64,000 bases of DNA from Pseudomonas sp. HMWF032 (GCF_003060885.1 NZ_QAIG01000013.1:110989-174988), one strand, 5' to 3'. Numbered from the stretch's first letter, positions 43,721 to 52,669 are shown. The notes: generated by a model not told the origin, from the letters alone. Made by a program: numbers and translations.

Positions 43721-44183
43721 GTTTCACGTCATCCTTTTTCAACCGGAAATACCGCCCAATACCGGCAACATTATCAGGCTCTGCGCCAACAGCGGCTGCC
43801 ACCTGCACCTGATCGAGCCACTGGGCTTCGAACTGGATGACAAACGCCTGCGCCGCGCCGGCCTGGATTACCACGAATATGCCACCCTGCAGCGTCATGC
43901 CGACCTTGCCAGCTGCCTGACCAGCATCGGCCAGCCTCGCGTGTTTGCCTTTACTACCAAAGGCTCACAGGCGTTTCACGAGGTCAGCTATCAGCCTGGT
44001 GACGCGTTTCTCTTCGGCCCGGAAAGCCGCGGCCTGCCACAAGAGATTCGCGACAGCCTGCCCACCGAACAACGCCTGCGCTTGCCCATGCGCGAGGGCT
44101 GCCGCAGCCTGAACCTGTCCAATACCGTTGCCGTGGCGGTCTATGAAGCCTGGCGCCAGCAGGGTTTTGCCGACGCCCAGTAG
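43719..44183 (+). CDS. trmL: tRNA (cytidine/uridine-34 2'-O)-methyltransferase TrmL
   Basis: This 154-aa SPOUT-class methyltransferase modifies the wobble ribose of tRNA-Leu isoacceptors. It begins MFHVILFQPEIPPNTGNIIRLCANSG, with motif 1 containing NTGN. It has the knotted SAM-binding C-terminus: FGPESRGLP and LPMREGCRSLNLSNTVAVAVYEAWRQ. Length is typical. GGAG lies 6-7 nt before ATG 43719. The promoter must lie inside the divergent neighbouring gene. It is followed by a strong bidirectional terminator shared with secB. Confidence 0.97.
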   Translation: MFHVILFQPEIPPNTGNIIRLCANSGCHLHLIEPLGFELDDKRLRRAGLDYHEYATLQRHADLASCLTSIGQPRVFAFTTKGSQAFHEVSYQPGDAFLFGPESRGLPQEIRDSLPTEQRLRLPMREGCRSLNLSNTVAVAVYEAWRQQGFADAQ

Positions 44184-44210
44184 CACCGATCTTGCTGTAC
44201 AGCGCCCATT

Positions 44211-44236
44211 AAAAAACGCCCCGTGGGGCGTTTTTT
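44211..44236. terminator. Bidirectional terminator between trmL and secB
   Basis: AAAAAACGCCCC-GT-GGGGCGTTTTTT (44211-44236), a perfect stem with A and T tracts on both sides, between convergent genes. Confidence 0.95.
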
Positions 44237-44252
44237 GTTACAGCCACACACC

Positions 44253-44738
44253 TTAGTGCGCGGTAGCCGCCTCGCCAGCCTGCTGCATACGCTGCAGCTC
44301 CTGAGCATACAGGGCATCGAAGTTCACCGGCGCAAGCATCAGCGCCGGGAACGAGCCACGTACCACCAGGCTGTCCAGCGTTTCGCGGGCATAGGGGAAC
44401 AGGATGTTCGGGCAGAACGCACCCAGGGTGTGGCTCATGGAAGCCGCATCCAGACCTTTGATCAAGAAGATACCGGCCTGCTGCACTTCAGCGATAAAGG
44501 CCGTTTCTTCACCTGTTTTGACGGTAACGGAGATCGTCAGCACCACTTCGTGAAAGTCACCCTCGAGGGCTTTCTGGCGAGTGTTGAGGTCCATGGCAAC
44601 GCTAGGCGCCCACTCCTGACGGAAGATTTCCGGGCTCTTCGGCGCTTCGAAGGACAGGTCACGTACATAGATCCGCTGCAGAGAGAATTGCGGAGTTTGT
44701 TCGTCCTGAGCGGCGCCGTTGCTTGCTTGTTCTGTCAT
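44253..44738 (-). CDS. secB: Protein-export chaperone SecB
   Basis: This 161-aa chaperone keeps preproteins unfolded and delivers them to SecA. It begins with a polar tail (MTEQASNGAAQDEQTPQFSLQRIYVRDLSFEAP), followed by the core IFRQEWAPSVAMDLNTRQ and the AGIFLIKGLD ... LGAFCPNILFPYARE signature. Size and motifs match the family tetramer. It is followed downstream (minus direction) by the terminator shared with trmL. The upstream order grxC-secB is conserved in pseudomonads. Confidence 0.98.
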   Translation of the reverse strand: MTEQASNGAAQDEQTPQFSLQRIYVRDLSFEAPKSPEIFRQEWAPSVAMDLNTRQKALEGDFHEVVLTISVTVKTGEETAFIAEVQQAGIFLIKGLDAASMSHTLGAFCPNILFPYARETLDSLVVRGSFPALMLAPVNFDALYAQELQRMQQAGEAATAH

Positions 44739-44784
44739 GGCAAAGCCTTCTTCTCGTTAAAGTACTGAATAAACAGGGGGGGGG

Positions 44785-45039
44785 TTAAGCCTTGAGCAAC
44801 GCGTCGAGTTTGCCAGCGCGCTCCAAGGCGTAGAGGTCATCGCAACCGCCGACATGGCGGTCACCGATCCATATTTGCGGCACCGAGGTGCGCCCCGCCT
44901 TGCGGGTCATTTCTGCACGCACATCCGGCTGGCCATCCACCTTGAGCTCGTTGAAAGCCACACCTTTGTGGCTCAGCAACTGCTTGGCACGGATGCAGTA
45001 GGGACACCAGTCACTGGAATAGATGACGACAGGTTGCAT
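44785..45039 (-). CDS. grxC: Glutaredoxin 3
   Basis: This 84-aa thiol-disulfide oxidoreductase has the redox motif CPYC (SDWCPYCIRAK), the cis-Pro segment TSVPQIWI, and the glutathione-binding GGCDDLYALERAGKLDALL. It uses glutathione to reduce protein disulfides and ribonucleotide reductase. It begins 2 bp after the end of the rhodanese-like gene and is probably co-transcribed with it and secB. Confidence 0.97.
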   Translation of the reverse strand: MQPVVIYSSDWCPYCIRAKQLLSHKGVAFNELKVDGQPDVRAEMTRKAGRTSVPQIWIGDRHVGGCDDLYALERAGKLDALLKA

Positions 45040-45040
45040 T

Positions 45041-45454
45041 TCATTTCACCAGTGGCAGGTTGTCGCCACGCCAGCTGGCAATCCCGCCGGACAGCTTGGC
45101 GGCGGTAAAGCCAGCTTTCTTCAGGTCGCGACAAACGCCACCACTGTGCTGGCCCATGGCATCGACCACGATGATGGTTTTAGCCTTGTGCTTGTCCAGT
45201 TCAACCATGCGGGCAACGAATTTTTCGAACGGAATATTCAATGCACCGACGATATGCCCGGCGGAAAAGTCCTTCTGTCCGCGAATGTCCAGCACCACGC
45301 CCTGCTCACTGTTGACCAGTGCGGTCAGCTCACGGCAACTCAGGCTCTGCCCACCTTTGCGCGCTTCGGTGAGGATCAGCAGCGCCAGCAGGGTCACGAA
45401 CAATCCGCTCAGTACATAGTGGGTAGTGGCAAATTCAATCAAGTTGGCAAGCAT
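45041..45454 (-). CDS. Membrane-anchored rhodanese-like protein (YibN type)
   Basis: This 137-aa protein starts at ATG 45454 (MLANLIEFATTHYVL), preceded by GGA. One N-terminal membrane helix (YVLSGLFVTLLALLILTEA) is followed by a rhodanese fold (LVNSEQGVVLDIRGQKDFSAGHIVGALNIPF). The active-site loop reads VVDAMGQHSGG: the position normally held by the catalytic Cys appears to be Asp. It may therefore lack sulfurtransferase activity and act as a binding module. The order rhodanese-grxC-secB is the backbone arrangement. Confidence 0.9.
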   Translation of the reverse strand: MLANLIEFATTHYVLSGLFVTLLALLILTEARKGGQSLSCRELTALVNSEQGVVLDIRGQKDFSAGHIVGALNIPFEKFVARMVELDKHKAKTIIVVDAMGQHSGGVCRDLKKAGFTAAKLSGGIASWRGDNLPLVK

Positions 45455-45600
45455 TATGCGGTTCCGGGACGGTAAAATGTCGGCCAGTATACACAGCCAC
45501 ACAGGCCGGCCAAACCCCGCCTGGCGGTGACGTTTGCCGCACTTGGCCGTAAAATACCCGGCCTTGTTTCCCGCCCATCGACCCAGAGCGAGCCAGCTTT

Positions 45601-47136
45601 ATGAGCGCCACGCCCAAACCCCTGGTACTGATCATCCTTGATGGCTTCGGCCACAGTGACAACCCAGAATCCAACGCCATCATGGCCGCCAACACCCCGG
45701 TCTATGACCACCTGCGCGCCACCCAGCCACATGGTTTGATTTCGGGCTCAGGCATGGATGTCGGCTTGCCGGACGGGCAAATGGGCAACTCCGAAGTCGG
45801 CCACATGAACCTCGGCGCCGGCCGCGTGGTGTACCAGGACTTCACGCGGGTGACCAAAGCCATTCGCGATGGCGAGTTTTTCACCAACCCGACCATCACC
45901 ACTGCAGTCGATAACGCCGTCAGCGCCGGCAAGGCCGTGCATATCCTTGGCCTGCTCTCCGACGGCGGCGTGCACAGCCACCAGGATCACCTGGTGGCCA
46001 TGGCCGAACTGGCCGCCCAGCGCGGCGCGGAAAAAATCTACCTGCACGCCTTCCTTGACGGCCGCGACACCCCACCCAAAAGCGCCCAACCGTCCATCGA
46101 GCTGCTCGACGCCACCTTCGCCAAGCTCGGCAAGGGCCGCATTGCCAGCCTCAGCGGCCGTTATTTCGCCATGGACCGCGACAACCGCTGGGAACGCGTA
46201 GAGCAAGCCTATGCACTGCTGGTCGACGGCCACGGTCAGTTCACCGCAGCCACCGCCGTGGAAGGTCTGGAAGCTGCCTATGCACGGGGTGAGAGTGACG
46301 AGTTCGTCAAAGCCACCACCATCGGCGAGCCCGTGCGCATGGACGATGGCGACGCCGTGGTGTTCATGAACTTCCGCGCCGACCGCGCCCGCGAACTGAC
46401 CCGCGCCTTTGTTGAGCCGGGCTTCAAGGAATTCGAGCGCAAACGCGTGCCGCAACTGGCCGGCTTCATTATGCTGACCCAGTACGCCGCGAGCATCCCG
46501 ACGCCCAGCGCCTACAAGCCGGAAGCCCTGACCAACGTGCTTGGCGAGTACCTGGCGAACAACGGCAAGACCCAGCTGCGCATCGCCGAGACCGAGAAAT
46601 ACGCCCACGTCACCTTTTTCTTCTCCGGCGGCCGTGAAGAGCCCTTTGCTGGCGAAGAACGCATCCTGATCCCGTCACCGAACGTCGCCACCTATGACCT
46701 GCAGCCGCAGATGAGCGCCCCGGAAGTTACCGACCGAATCGTCGACGCCATCGAAAACCAGCGTTATGACGTGATCATCGTCAACTACGCAAACGGCGAC
46801 ATGGTTGGCCATACCGGCGTGTTCTCCGCGGCCGTGGCGGCCGTGGAATGCCTGGACAGCTGCGTCGGGCGCATCGTCGCGGCGCTGGACAAAGTCGGCG
46901 GCGAAGCACTGATCACCGCCGACCACGGTAACGTCGAGCAAATGGCCGACGAAAGCACTGGCCAGGCGCACACCGCGCACACCTGCGAACCAGTCCCCTT
47001 CATCTATGTCGGTAAGCGCTCGGCAACAATCCGCCCAGGCGGCGTACTGGCCGACGTAGCCCCAACCCTGCTGACCCTGATGGGCCTGCCGGTGCCGGCG
47101 GAAATGACCGGCACCAGCATCGTCGAGCTGAACTGA
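45601..47136 (+). CDS. gpmI: 2,3-bisphosphoglycerate-independent phosphoglycerate mutase
   Basis: This 511-aa Mn-dependent glycolytic enzyme interconverts 3- and 2-phosphoglycerate. The catalytic Ser lies in LPDGQMGNSEVGHMNLGAGRVV. Metal-binding segments include VLIILDGFG, LHAFLDGRDTPPKSA, VNYANGDMVGHTG and ITADHGNVEQM. The length is standard. It is divergent from the rhodanese gene across about 150 bp, which should contain both promoters. A repeat-derived terminator follows its stop. Confidence 0.98.
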   Translation: MSATPKPLVLIILDGFGHSDNPESNAIMAANTPVYDHLRATQPHGLISGSGMDVGLPDGQMGNSEVGHMNLGAGRVVYQDFTRVTKAIRDGEFFTNPTITTAVDNAVSAGKAVHILGLLSDGGVHSHQDHLVAMAELAAQRGAEKIYLHAFLDGRDTPPKSAQPSIELLDATFAKLGKGRIASLSGRYFAMDRDNRWERVEQAYALLVDGHGQFTAATAVEGLEAAYARGESDEFVKATTIGEPVRMDDGDAVVFMNFRADRARELTRAFVEPGFKEFERKRVPQLAGFIMLTQYAASIPTPSAYKPEALTNVLGEYLANNGKTQLRIAETEKYAHVTFFFSGGREEPFAGEERILIPSPNVATYDLQPQMSAPEVTDRIVDAIENQRYDVIIVNYANGDMVGHTGVFSAAVAAVECLDSCVGRIVAALDKVGGEALITADHGNVEQMADESTGQAHTAHTCEPVPFIYVGKRSATIRPGGVLADVAPTLLTLMGLPVPAEMTGTSIVELN

Positions 47137-47143
47137 GCCGCTG

Positions 47144-47223
47144 CCCGCAAGCCAGGTGCAATGCCTGGCCTGCGGGCCGTCGCTACGCGACGTTAAAAAT
47201 GGCTCCCAGCCATTTTTTAGGCA
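47144..47223. repeat. Compound intergenic repeat with three hairpins between gpmI and envC
   Basis: Three stems follow one another. CCCGCA-A-GCCAGG pairs with CCTGGC-C-TGCGGG (47144-47176). CGTCGC pairs with GCGACG (47178-47192). AAAAATGGCT pairs with AGCCATTTTT (47195-47217), with an extra T. The last acts as a plausible intrinsic terminator for gpmI. The part from 47177 recurs at 15647-15693 near cdiB. Confidence 0.8.
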
Positions 47224-47260
47224 TACTAGGCACGATCTTAATTCAGGTGCTGCCCGCCCC

Positions 47261-48502
47261 ATGTTTCGTGCCCTCGCCCTTATCTTTCTGACCCTCCTGC
47301 TGACGCCTGCGATCGCCGACGAAAAGAGCGACGCGCAGAAGCAGCTGGACGCCGCGCGCGCCGATGTCGCCGAGCTGAAACAACTGCTGGAGAAGCTGCA
47401 ACAGGAGAAATCCGGTGTACAGCAAGCGCTGAAAAAGACCGAGAGCGATATGGGTCAGCTGGAGAAGCAGGTCAAGGGCTTGCAGCAGGACCTGAAAAAG
47501 AGCGAAGACGAGATTCAGCGACTCGATGGTGAGAAAAAAAAACTCGAGGGCGCGCGCCTTGAACAGCAACGCCTGATCGGCATCCAGGCCCGTGCCGCCT
47601 ACCAGAGCGGCCGCCAGGAGTACGTCAAGCTGCTGCTCAATCAGCAGAATCCGGAAAAGTTTTCGCGCACCCTGACCTACTACGACTACCTCAGCGAAGC
47701 GCGCATGGAGCAGCTGGCCACCTTCAACGAAACCCTGCGCCAGCTGGCCAATGTTGAAATGGACATCGCCAACCAGCAAAACCAGCTACTGGAGCAGAAA
47801 AGCGCGCTGGATGGCCGCCGCGAGCAACTCGCCAGCGTGCGCAAGGAGCGTCAGCTGGCCCTGGCCAAGCTGAACACGGAATTCTCCGCCCGCGACCAAA
47901 AGCTCAAGGCCCGTGAGCAAGAGCAGGCCAAGCTGGCCCGCGTACTGAAAACCATCGAAGAAACCCTCGCCCGCCAGGCCCGTGAAGCAGAGGTCGCCCG
48001 TCAGCAAGCGCTGCTGGCCGAACGCGAACAGGCACGCAGTGGCAACAAAGCCCCAAGCAGCGGGCCATTGGTCAGTGCCGGAGCCAGCTTTGGCGGCCCA
48101 TTTGCCAAAGCCCGCGGCCAGTTGCCCTGGCCTGTCAACGGTCGCCTGGTGGCACGCTACGGCACCCCACGTGGCGGTGATGCCCGCACCACGTGGGATG
48201 GCGTATTGATCGGTGCATCAGCCGGCAGCCAGGTACATGCCGTACACGGCGGTCGCGTGGTGTTTGCCGACTGGTTGCGCGGTGCCGGGCTTCTGGTCAT
48301 TCTCGATCATGGCAACGGCTACCTGAGCCTCTATGGACATAACCAGAGCCTGCTCAAGGATGCCGGCGATGTGGTCAAGGCTGGCGAAGCCATCGCCACT
48401 GTAGGCACCAGTGGCGGCCAGGACACCCCCGCGCTGTATTTTGCAATTCGCCAGCAGGGCCGCCCGATCGACCCCGCTCAATGGTGCCGCGCACAAGGAT
48501 AA
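47261..48502 (+). CDS. envC: EnvC-like murein hydrolase activator
   Basis: This 413-aa periplasmic protein starts at ATG 47261 (MFRALALIFLTLLLTPAIADE, signal peptide). A long coiled coil follows (about 22-250; QQLDAARADVAELKQLLEKLQQEKSG ... AREQEQAKLARVLKTIEETLARQ). The C-terminal LytM/M23 domain is degenerate: TWDGVLIGA and YLSLYGHNQSLL lack the usual zinc-ligand set. Like EnvC, it should activate amidases at the septum rather than cut peptidoglycan itself. The order gpmI-envC-ctpA is conserved in pseudomonads. Confidence 0.93.
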   Translation: MFRALALIFLTLLLTPAIADEKSDAQKQLDAARADVAELKQLLEKLQQEKSGVQQALKKTESDMGQLEKQVKGLQQDLKKSEDEIQRLDGEKKKLEGARLEQQRLIGIQARAAYQSGRQEYVKLLLNQQNPEKFSRTLTYYDYLSEARMEQLATFNETLRQLANVEMDIANQQNQLLEQKSALDGRREQLASVRKERQLALAKLNTEFSARDQKLKAREQEQAKLARVLKTIEETLARQAREAEVARQQALLAEREQARSGNKAPSSGPLVSAGASFGGPFAKARGQLPWPVNGRLVARYGTPRGGDARTTWDGVLIGASAGSQVHAVHGGRVVFADWLRGAGLLVILDHGNGYLSLYGHNQSLLKDAGDVVKAGEAIATVGTSGGQDTPALYFAIRQQGRPIDPAQWCRAQG

Positions 48503-48541
48503 GTGCTGCTATTACCGATTCAGGACTGGAGTAAGTTCGAC

Positions 48542-49843
48542 ATGCCGCATCTGTTCCGCCTCACCGCTCTAGCACTGGCCGTTACCCTGCTGGGCAGCAC
48601 GGCCGCCCTGGCCGCGCCGGCTGAAGCCCCCGCCACGGTCAGCGACAGCGCACCGCTGCCGTTAGACGATCTGCGCACCTTTGCCGAGGTGATGGATCGC
48701 ATCAAATCCGCCTACGTCGAGCCGGTGAGCGACAAGACCCTGCTGGAAAACGCGATCAAAGGCATGCTCAGCAACCTTGATCCGCATTCGGCCTACCTGG
48801 AACCAGAAGCCTTCCGCGACCTTCAGGAAAGCACCAGTGGTGAATTCGGCGGGCTGGGCCTTGAGCTTGGCACCGAGGACGGTTTTCTCAAGGTGGTCTC
48901 GCCGATTGATGACACCCCAGCCTCTGTTGCGGGCATCCAGCCAGGTGACCTGATCGTGAAGATCGACGGCCAACCGACCAAGGGCATGTCGCTGATGGAA
49001 GCCGTCGAGAAAATGCGCGGTAAAGCCGGCAGCGACATCGAACTGACCCTGGTGCGCGAAGGCGGCAAACCCTTCGACATCGAGCTGACCCGCGCCGTGA
49101 TCAAGGTCAAAAGCGTGAAGAGTCAGTTGCTCGACGATGGCTACGGCTACATCCGCATTACTCAGTTCCAGGTCAACAGCGGCGAAGAAGTCGGCAAGGC
49201 GCTTGCGAAACTGCGCAAGGACAACAGCAAGAAGCTACGCGGTATCGTTCTCGACCTGCGTAATAACCCCGGCGGCGTGCTGCAGGCGGCGGTGGAAGTC
49301 ACCGACCACTTCCTCAAGAAGGGGCTGATCGTCTACACCGAAGGGCGCATCGCCAACTCCGAGCTGCGCTTCAATGCCGATCCGGCCGATGCCAGCGAAG
49401 GCGTACCGCTGGTGGTGCTGATCAATGGCGGCAGTGCCTCGGCCTCGGAAATCGTCGCAGGCGCCCTGCAGGACCATAAACGTGGCGTGCTGATGGGCAC
49501 CGACAGCTTCGGCAAAGGCTCGGTGCAGACCGTACTGCCGCTGAACAATGATCGCGCCCTGAAACTCACCACCGCGCTGTATTTCACCCCCAACGGCCGC
49601 TCGATCCAGGCCCAGGGCATCGTGCCGGACATCGAAGTGGCGCGTGCCAAGCTGACCCGTGAGCAAGGCGACGAATCCATCAAGGAAGCCGACCTGCAAG
49701 GCCACCTGGGCAATGGCAACGGTGGCGCTGACAAGCCAAGTAAAAGCAAGACCAACGCCCCGATACGCCCACAGGATGATGACTACCAGCTGAGCCAGGC
49801 ACTCAACCTGCTCAAAGGCCTGAGCGTCACCCGCGGCGACTGA
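48542..49843 (+). CDS. ctpA: C-terminal processing protease CtpA (S41 family)
   Basis: This 433-aa periplasmic serine protease has a signal peptide (LTALALAVTLLGSTAALAA) and the N-terminal segment DDLRTFAEVMDRIKSAYVEPV. A PDZ domain lies at about 95-185 (GGLGLELGTEDGFLKVVSPIDDTPASVAGIQPGDLIVKIDG). The catalytic Ser is in NGGSASASEIVAGAL, with Lys in GTDSFGKGSVQT. CtpA-type proteases degrade peptidoglycan endopeptidases, which fits the envC neighbour. A start at GTG 48503 is possible, but ATG 48542 gives a proper signal peptide. Confidence 0.96.
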   Translation: MPHLFRLTALALAVTLLGSTAALAAPAEAPATVSDSAPLPLDDLRTFAEVMDRIKSAYVEPVSDKTLLENAIKGMLSNLDPHSAYLEPEAFRDLQESTSGEFGGLGLELGTEDGFLKVVSPIDDTPASVAGIQPGDLIVKIDGQPTKGMSLMEAVEKMRGKAGSDIELTLVREGGKPFDIELTRAVIKVKSVKSQLLDDGYGYIRITQFQVNSGEEVGKALAKLRKDNSKKLRGIVLDLRNNPGGVLQAAVEVTDHFLKKGLIVYTEGRIANSELRFNADPADASEGVPLVVLINGGSASASEIVAGALQDHKRGVLMGTDSFGKGSVQTVLPLNNDRALKLTTALYFTPNGRSIQAQGIVPDIEVARAKLTREQGDESIKEADLQGHLGNGNGGADKPSKSKTNAPIRPQDDDYQLSQALNLLKGLSVTRGD

Positions 49844-49892
49844 TCGCCCGCCTGCAGGAGCGAGCCAGCCCCGCGAAACTGCAGCCAACAAA

Positions 49893-49924
49893 AAGCCCGA
49901 CCTTGAGCACTCAGCGTCGGGCTT
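49893..49924. terminator. Bidirectional terminator between ctpA and the first solute-binding gene
   Basis: A 9-bp stem, AAGCCCGAC (49893-49901) and GTCGGGCTT (49916-49924), lies between convergent genes. A-tracts on the left and T-rich sequence on the right allow use from both directions. Confidence 0.8.
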
Positions 49925-49941
49925 GTTAATAACGCCTGAAA

Positions 49942-50697
49942 CTACAGGTAGTTATTGGTCATCTCGTCGATAAAGCCTTCGGCACGCAGCTCATCCAGCG
50001 CTTTCTGCAGACGCTGCACCACCTCATCGGGCGTGTCCTTATTCAGCGCCAGGTACAGCTCAGCCTCGTTGAAACGCAGCGCGGTATTCAAACCACTGAC
50101 GCCTTCCTGCTTGGCCAGGTAGCGCCCCACCGGATCGGTGGTGGCCCACAGGTCGATCTTGCCGCTGAGCAGCTTCTTGATGTTTTCCTGATCACGCAGG
50201 GCGTTGGTCGGGGTCAGACCCTGGCTTTCCAGGTGCTGACTGACGGCATCATTCTTGTAGGCGCCGATCTGATACTGCGCGGCATCCTTGAGGCTGTTGA
50301 TGCTGATGTTATTACCCGGTGCAGCCAATAGTACCCAGCCCGTCTTGGCCAGCGGCCCCACCCACTTGAACAGTGGCTGACGCTCAGGCGTAAAGGTGGT
50401 GGAGAACAGGCCGTAGCTGGGCTTGTCCAGAGTCAGGCGATAGAGGCGATCCCAGGGAAAACGCAAAGTCAGGGTGTAGTTGATGCCGGCACGCTTGAAC
50501 ATCTCGCGGACGATTTCGGTACTGATGCCATCGATACCGTCGTCACGGGCGTAGTTCTTGTCATCCACGGACATATTGAATGGCGGGAAGTTCTCGGTCA
50601 GCAACACCACTTTGTAATCGGCTGGAAGCTCTGCACGGGCTGCGCAGGCACTCAGGACAAGCCCGAACAACAGGCTGGCTTTCAGGGTTTTCAACAT
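49942..50697 (-). CDS. Periplasmic solute-binding protein, family 3 (tandem copy 1)
   Basis: This 251-aa protein has a signal peptide (ASLLFGLVLSACAARAE, with a lipobox-like Cys) followed by VVLLTENFPPFNMSVDDKNY. It has the type-II periplasmic-binding fold seen in amino-acid ABC transporters: EIVREMFKRAGINYTLTLRFPWDRLYR, YQIGAYKNDAVSQHLE, RLQKALDELRAEG. No permease or ATPase genes adjoin. Two close paralogues follow upstream on the same strand. The substrate is unknown: polar amino acid is a family-level guess. It could also feed a sensor rather than a transporter. Confidence 0.87.
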   Translation of the reverse strand: MLKTLKASLLFGLVLSACAARAELPADYKVVLLTENFPPFNMSVDDKNYARDDGIDGISTEIVREMFKRAGINYTLTLRFPWDRLYRLTLDKPSYGLFSTTFTPERQPLFKWVGPLAKTGWVLLAAPGNNISINSLKDAAQYQIGAYKNDAVSQHLESQGLTPTNALRDQENIKKLLSGKIDLWATTDPVGRYLAKQEGVSGLNTALRFNEAELYLALNKDTPDEVVQRLQKALDELRAEGFIDEMTNNYL

Positions 50698-50833
50698 AGG
50701 TCATTCCGCTCGCATGAATTGTGATTATGGCTAGCGGCATCCCTGCTCGGGCGACTGCCCGGCGACGTATGGTACGTGGCGTCAACCATCCATGGTTGCA
50801 GGCCGGTTGGTGGCCAGCCCGCTATTTTTCGTA

Positions 50834-51589
50834 TTACAGGTAGTTGTTCAGAATATCGTCGACAAGACCTTCGCTGCGCATCTTGTCCAGCTCGGCTTGC
50901 AGCTTCTGTACAACCTCGTCCGGCACTTCTTTGTTCAGCGCCAGATATAACTCTGCGCTATCGAAACGCAGAATGGTTTTCAGCCCAGAAACACCTTCCT
51001 GCTTGGCCAGGTAGCGGCCGGCAGGATCACCAGTAGCCCACAGGTCGATCTGACCGGCCATCAGCTTCTTGGCGTTTTCCGTATCGCGCAGGACGGTAAT
51101 CGGCTCCAGGCCTTTCTCCACCAGATGCTCGGCTATCGCATCGCCCTTGTAGGCACCGACCTTGTATTGCTTGGCGTCTTCCAGGCTGCTCAGGGTAATG
51201 CTGCTATCGGCCTTGCCGAGCAGTACCCAGTCATCCGGACCAATCGGACCGACCCACTTGAACAGCGCCTCACGCTCCGGCAGACGCGCAGTAACAAACA
51301 CGCCATAGCCTGGCTTTTCCAGCGCCAACTTATAGATGCGATCCCAGGGGAAACGCAGGGTCATGTTGTATTGAATGCCGGCCCGCTTGAACATCTCACG
51401 GATGATATCGACGGCAATACCGTCGATATTGTCTTCTTGGGCGAAGTTCTTGCCGTTGATCGCCATGTTGTACGGCGGGAAGTTCTCAGTCAGCAGGACC
51501 ATGCGGTAGCTCGGGTCGATTTCGGCCCGAGCACTGCCCGCGAGCACCACAACTGTGCCGGCAAGGGCGACTAGTAATTGTTTGACCAT
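50834..51589 (-). CDS. Periplasmic solute-binding protein, family 3 (tandem copy 2)
   Basis: This 251-aa close relative of the flanking genes has a signal peptide (LLVALAGTVVVLAGSARAE), then MVLLTENFPPYNMAINGKNF, MFKRAGIQYNMTLRFPWDRIYK, YKVGAYKGDAIAEHLVEKG, and a C-terminal helix LQAELDKMRSEGLVDDILNNYL. About half of the residues match copy 1 by eye. It lies 136 bp from copy 1 and about 100 bp from copy 3, so each may have its own promoter. The ligand is unknown. Confidence 0.87.
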   Translation of the reverse strand: MVKQLLVALAGTVVVLAGSARAEIDPSYRMVLLTENFPPYNMAINGKNFAQEDNIDGIAVDIIREMFKRAGIQYNMTLRFPWDRIYKLALEKPGYGVFVTARLPEREALFKWVGPIGPDDWVLLGKADSSITLSSLEDAKQYKVGAYKGDAIAEHLVEKGLEPITVLRDTENAKKLMAGQIDLWATGDPAGRYLAKQEGVSGLKTILRFDSAELYLALNKEVPDEVVQKLQAELDKMRSEGLVDDILNNYL

Positions 51590-51686
51590 GATGTCTCACA
51601 TCGATAGTTGGGCTGAGCATGCAAGCATACCCAGCACGCCCGACTAAGCCCAGCCCAGGTTTTGCACAGGCACGGACGCAAAAAGC

Positions 51687-52424
51687 TTACCGATAAGCGT
51701 CTTTGATCGTATCCAGCTCACCTTGAGCGCGCATATCGTCCAGGGCTTTCTGCAACTTTTGCACCACTTCATCGGGCGTCTCTTTATTCAGCGCCAGATA
51801 GAGCTCGGCACTATTAAAGCGATGCACCACCTTTAGCACGCCCAGTGAAGACTGCTTGGCCTGATAGCGCCCACCCGCTTCATTAGTAGCCCACAGGTCG
51901 ATCAACCCCTTCTCCAGCTTGCTGAGGTTTTCCTTGTCCTGCAGGCTGGTTTGTACGGTCACGCCGCGGTCGATCAGGAACTGTGAAATCGCGTCATCGC
52001 GATAACCGCCGATCCGATAGTCACCTGCCTGCTCCAGGCTGTTCAACGCAATGGTGCTGTCGGCCTTGGCCAGCAACACCCAATTGCTCACAACAATCGG
52101 CCCAACCCACTTGAACAGCGATTCACGGTCCGCCGTGCGAGCAGTGGAGAACACCCCGTAGCCCTTGCTCTCAAGCGCCTGCTTGTACTGTCGCTCCCAG
52201 GGGAAGCGCAGGATCACCTGACATTCAAGCTGCGCCTTGCTGCACAGCCCACGCACCGTATCGCTGCTGATGCCTTGCACATCAGCGTCCTTAGCAAAAT
52301 TGCCACCACCGGCCGCCATGCTGAACGGCGGCAGGTTTTCGGTAAGCAGAACCAGAGGCTCCGCACGCACCAGGCTGACGGCAGACAACAGCAAAAGCGC
52401 GGTGAACAGCCGAATAGCGGACAT
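51687..52424 (-). CDS. Periplasmic solute-binding protein, family 3 (tandem copy 3)
   Basis: This 245-aa protein starts at ATG 52424, with GGAG close upstream; a start 21 bp earlier is less likely. The signal peptide LFTALLLLSAVSLVRAE is followed by VLLTENLPPFSMAAGGGNF and CQVILRFPWERQYK. It is the most divergent of the three: it has a Cys pair (GLCSKAQLECQ) where the others have none, and Gly-rich sequence at the ligand cleft. Ligand preference probably differs. It is followed (minus direction) by copies 2 and 1. Confidence 0.86.
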   Translation of the reverse strand: MSAIRLFTALLLLSAVSLVRAEPLVLLTENLPPFSMAAGGGNFAKDADVQGISSDTVRGLCSKAQLECQVILRFPWERQYKQALESKGYGVFSTARTADRESLFKWVGPIVVSNWVLLAKADSTIALNSLEQAGDYRIGGYRDDAISQFLIDRGVTVQTSLQDKENLSKLEKGLIDLWATNEAGGRYQAKQSSLGVLKVVHRFNSAELYLALNKETPDEVVQKLQKALDDMRAQGELDTIKDAYR

Positions 52425-52669
52425 AAGCACTCCGTGTATGAACAAGGCTATTTGAGGAAAGAGTAACGGCCGAAAGGCATGCCGACAGCAACGGCCCCAG
52501 GCGCGGACAGACTGATTTTAGCGGGCGGATCAACATTTTGCTGTCGACTCGCCCGCAGCAGCAGCCAGCAGAATGGCTGGCCAGCCAGGAATGCAACTTG
52601 CCCGCGCCTCAGCCAGTCAACCTGAACGCGGGCAACTGACACTCAAGGACAACCGCGCCAGGACGGCCT

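Noticed and set aside
47057..47260. An N-terminal extension of EnvC from position 47156
   Set aside because: It would translate the intergenic repeat and remove the signal peptide from the N-terminus. ATG 47261 is better.
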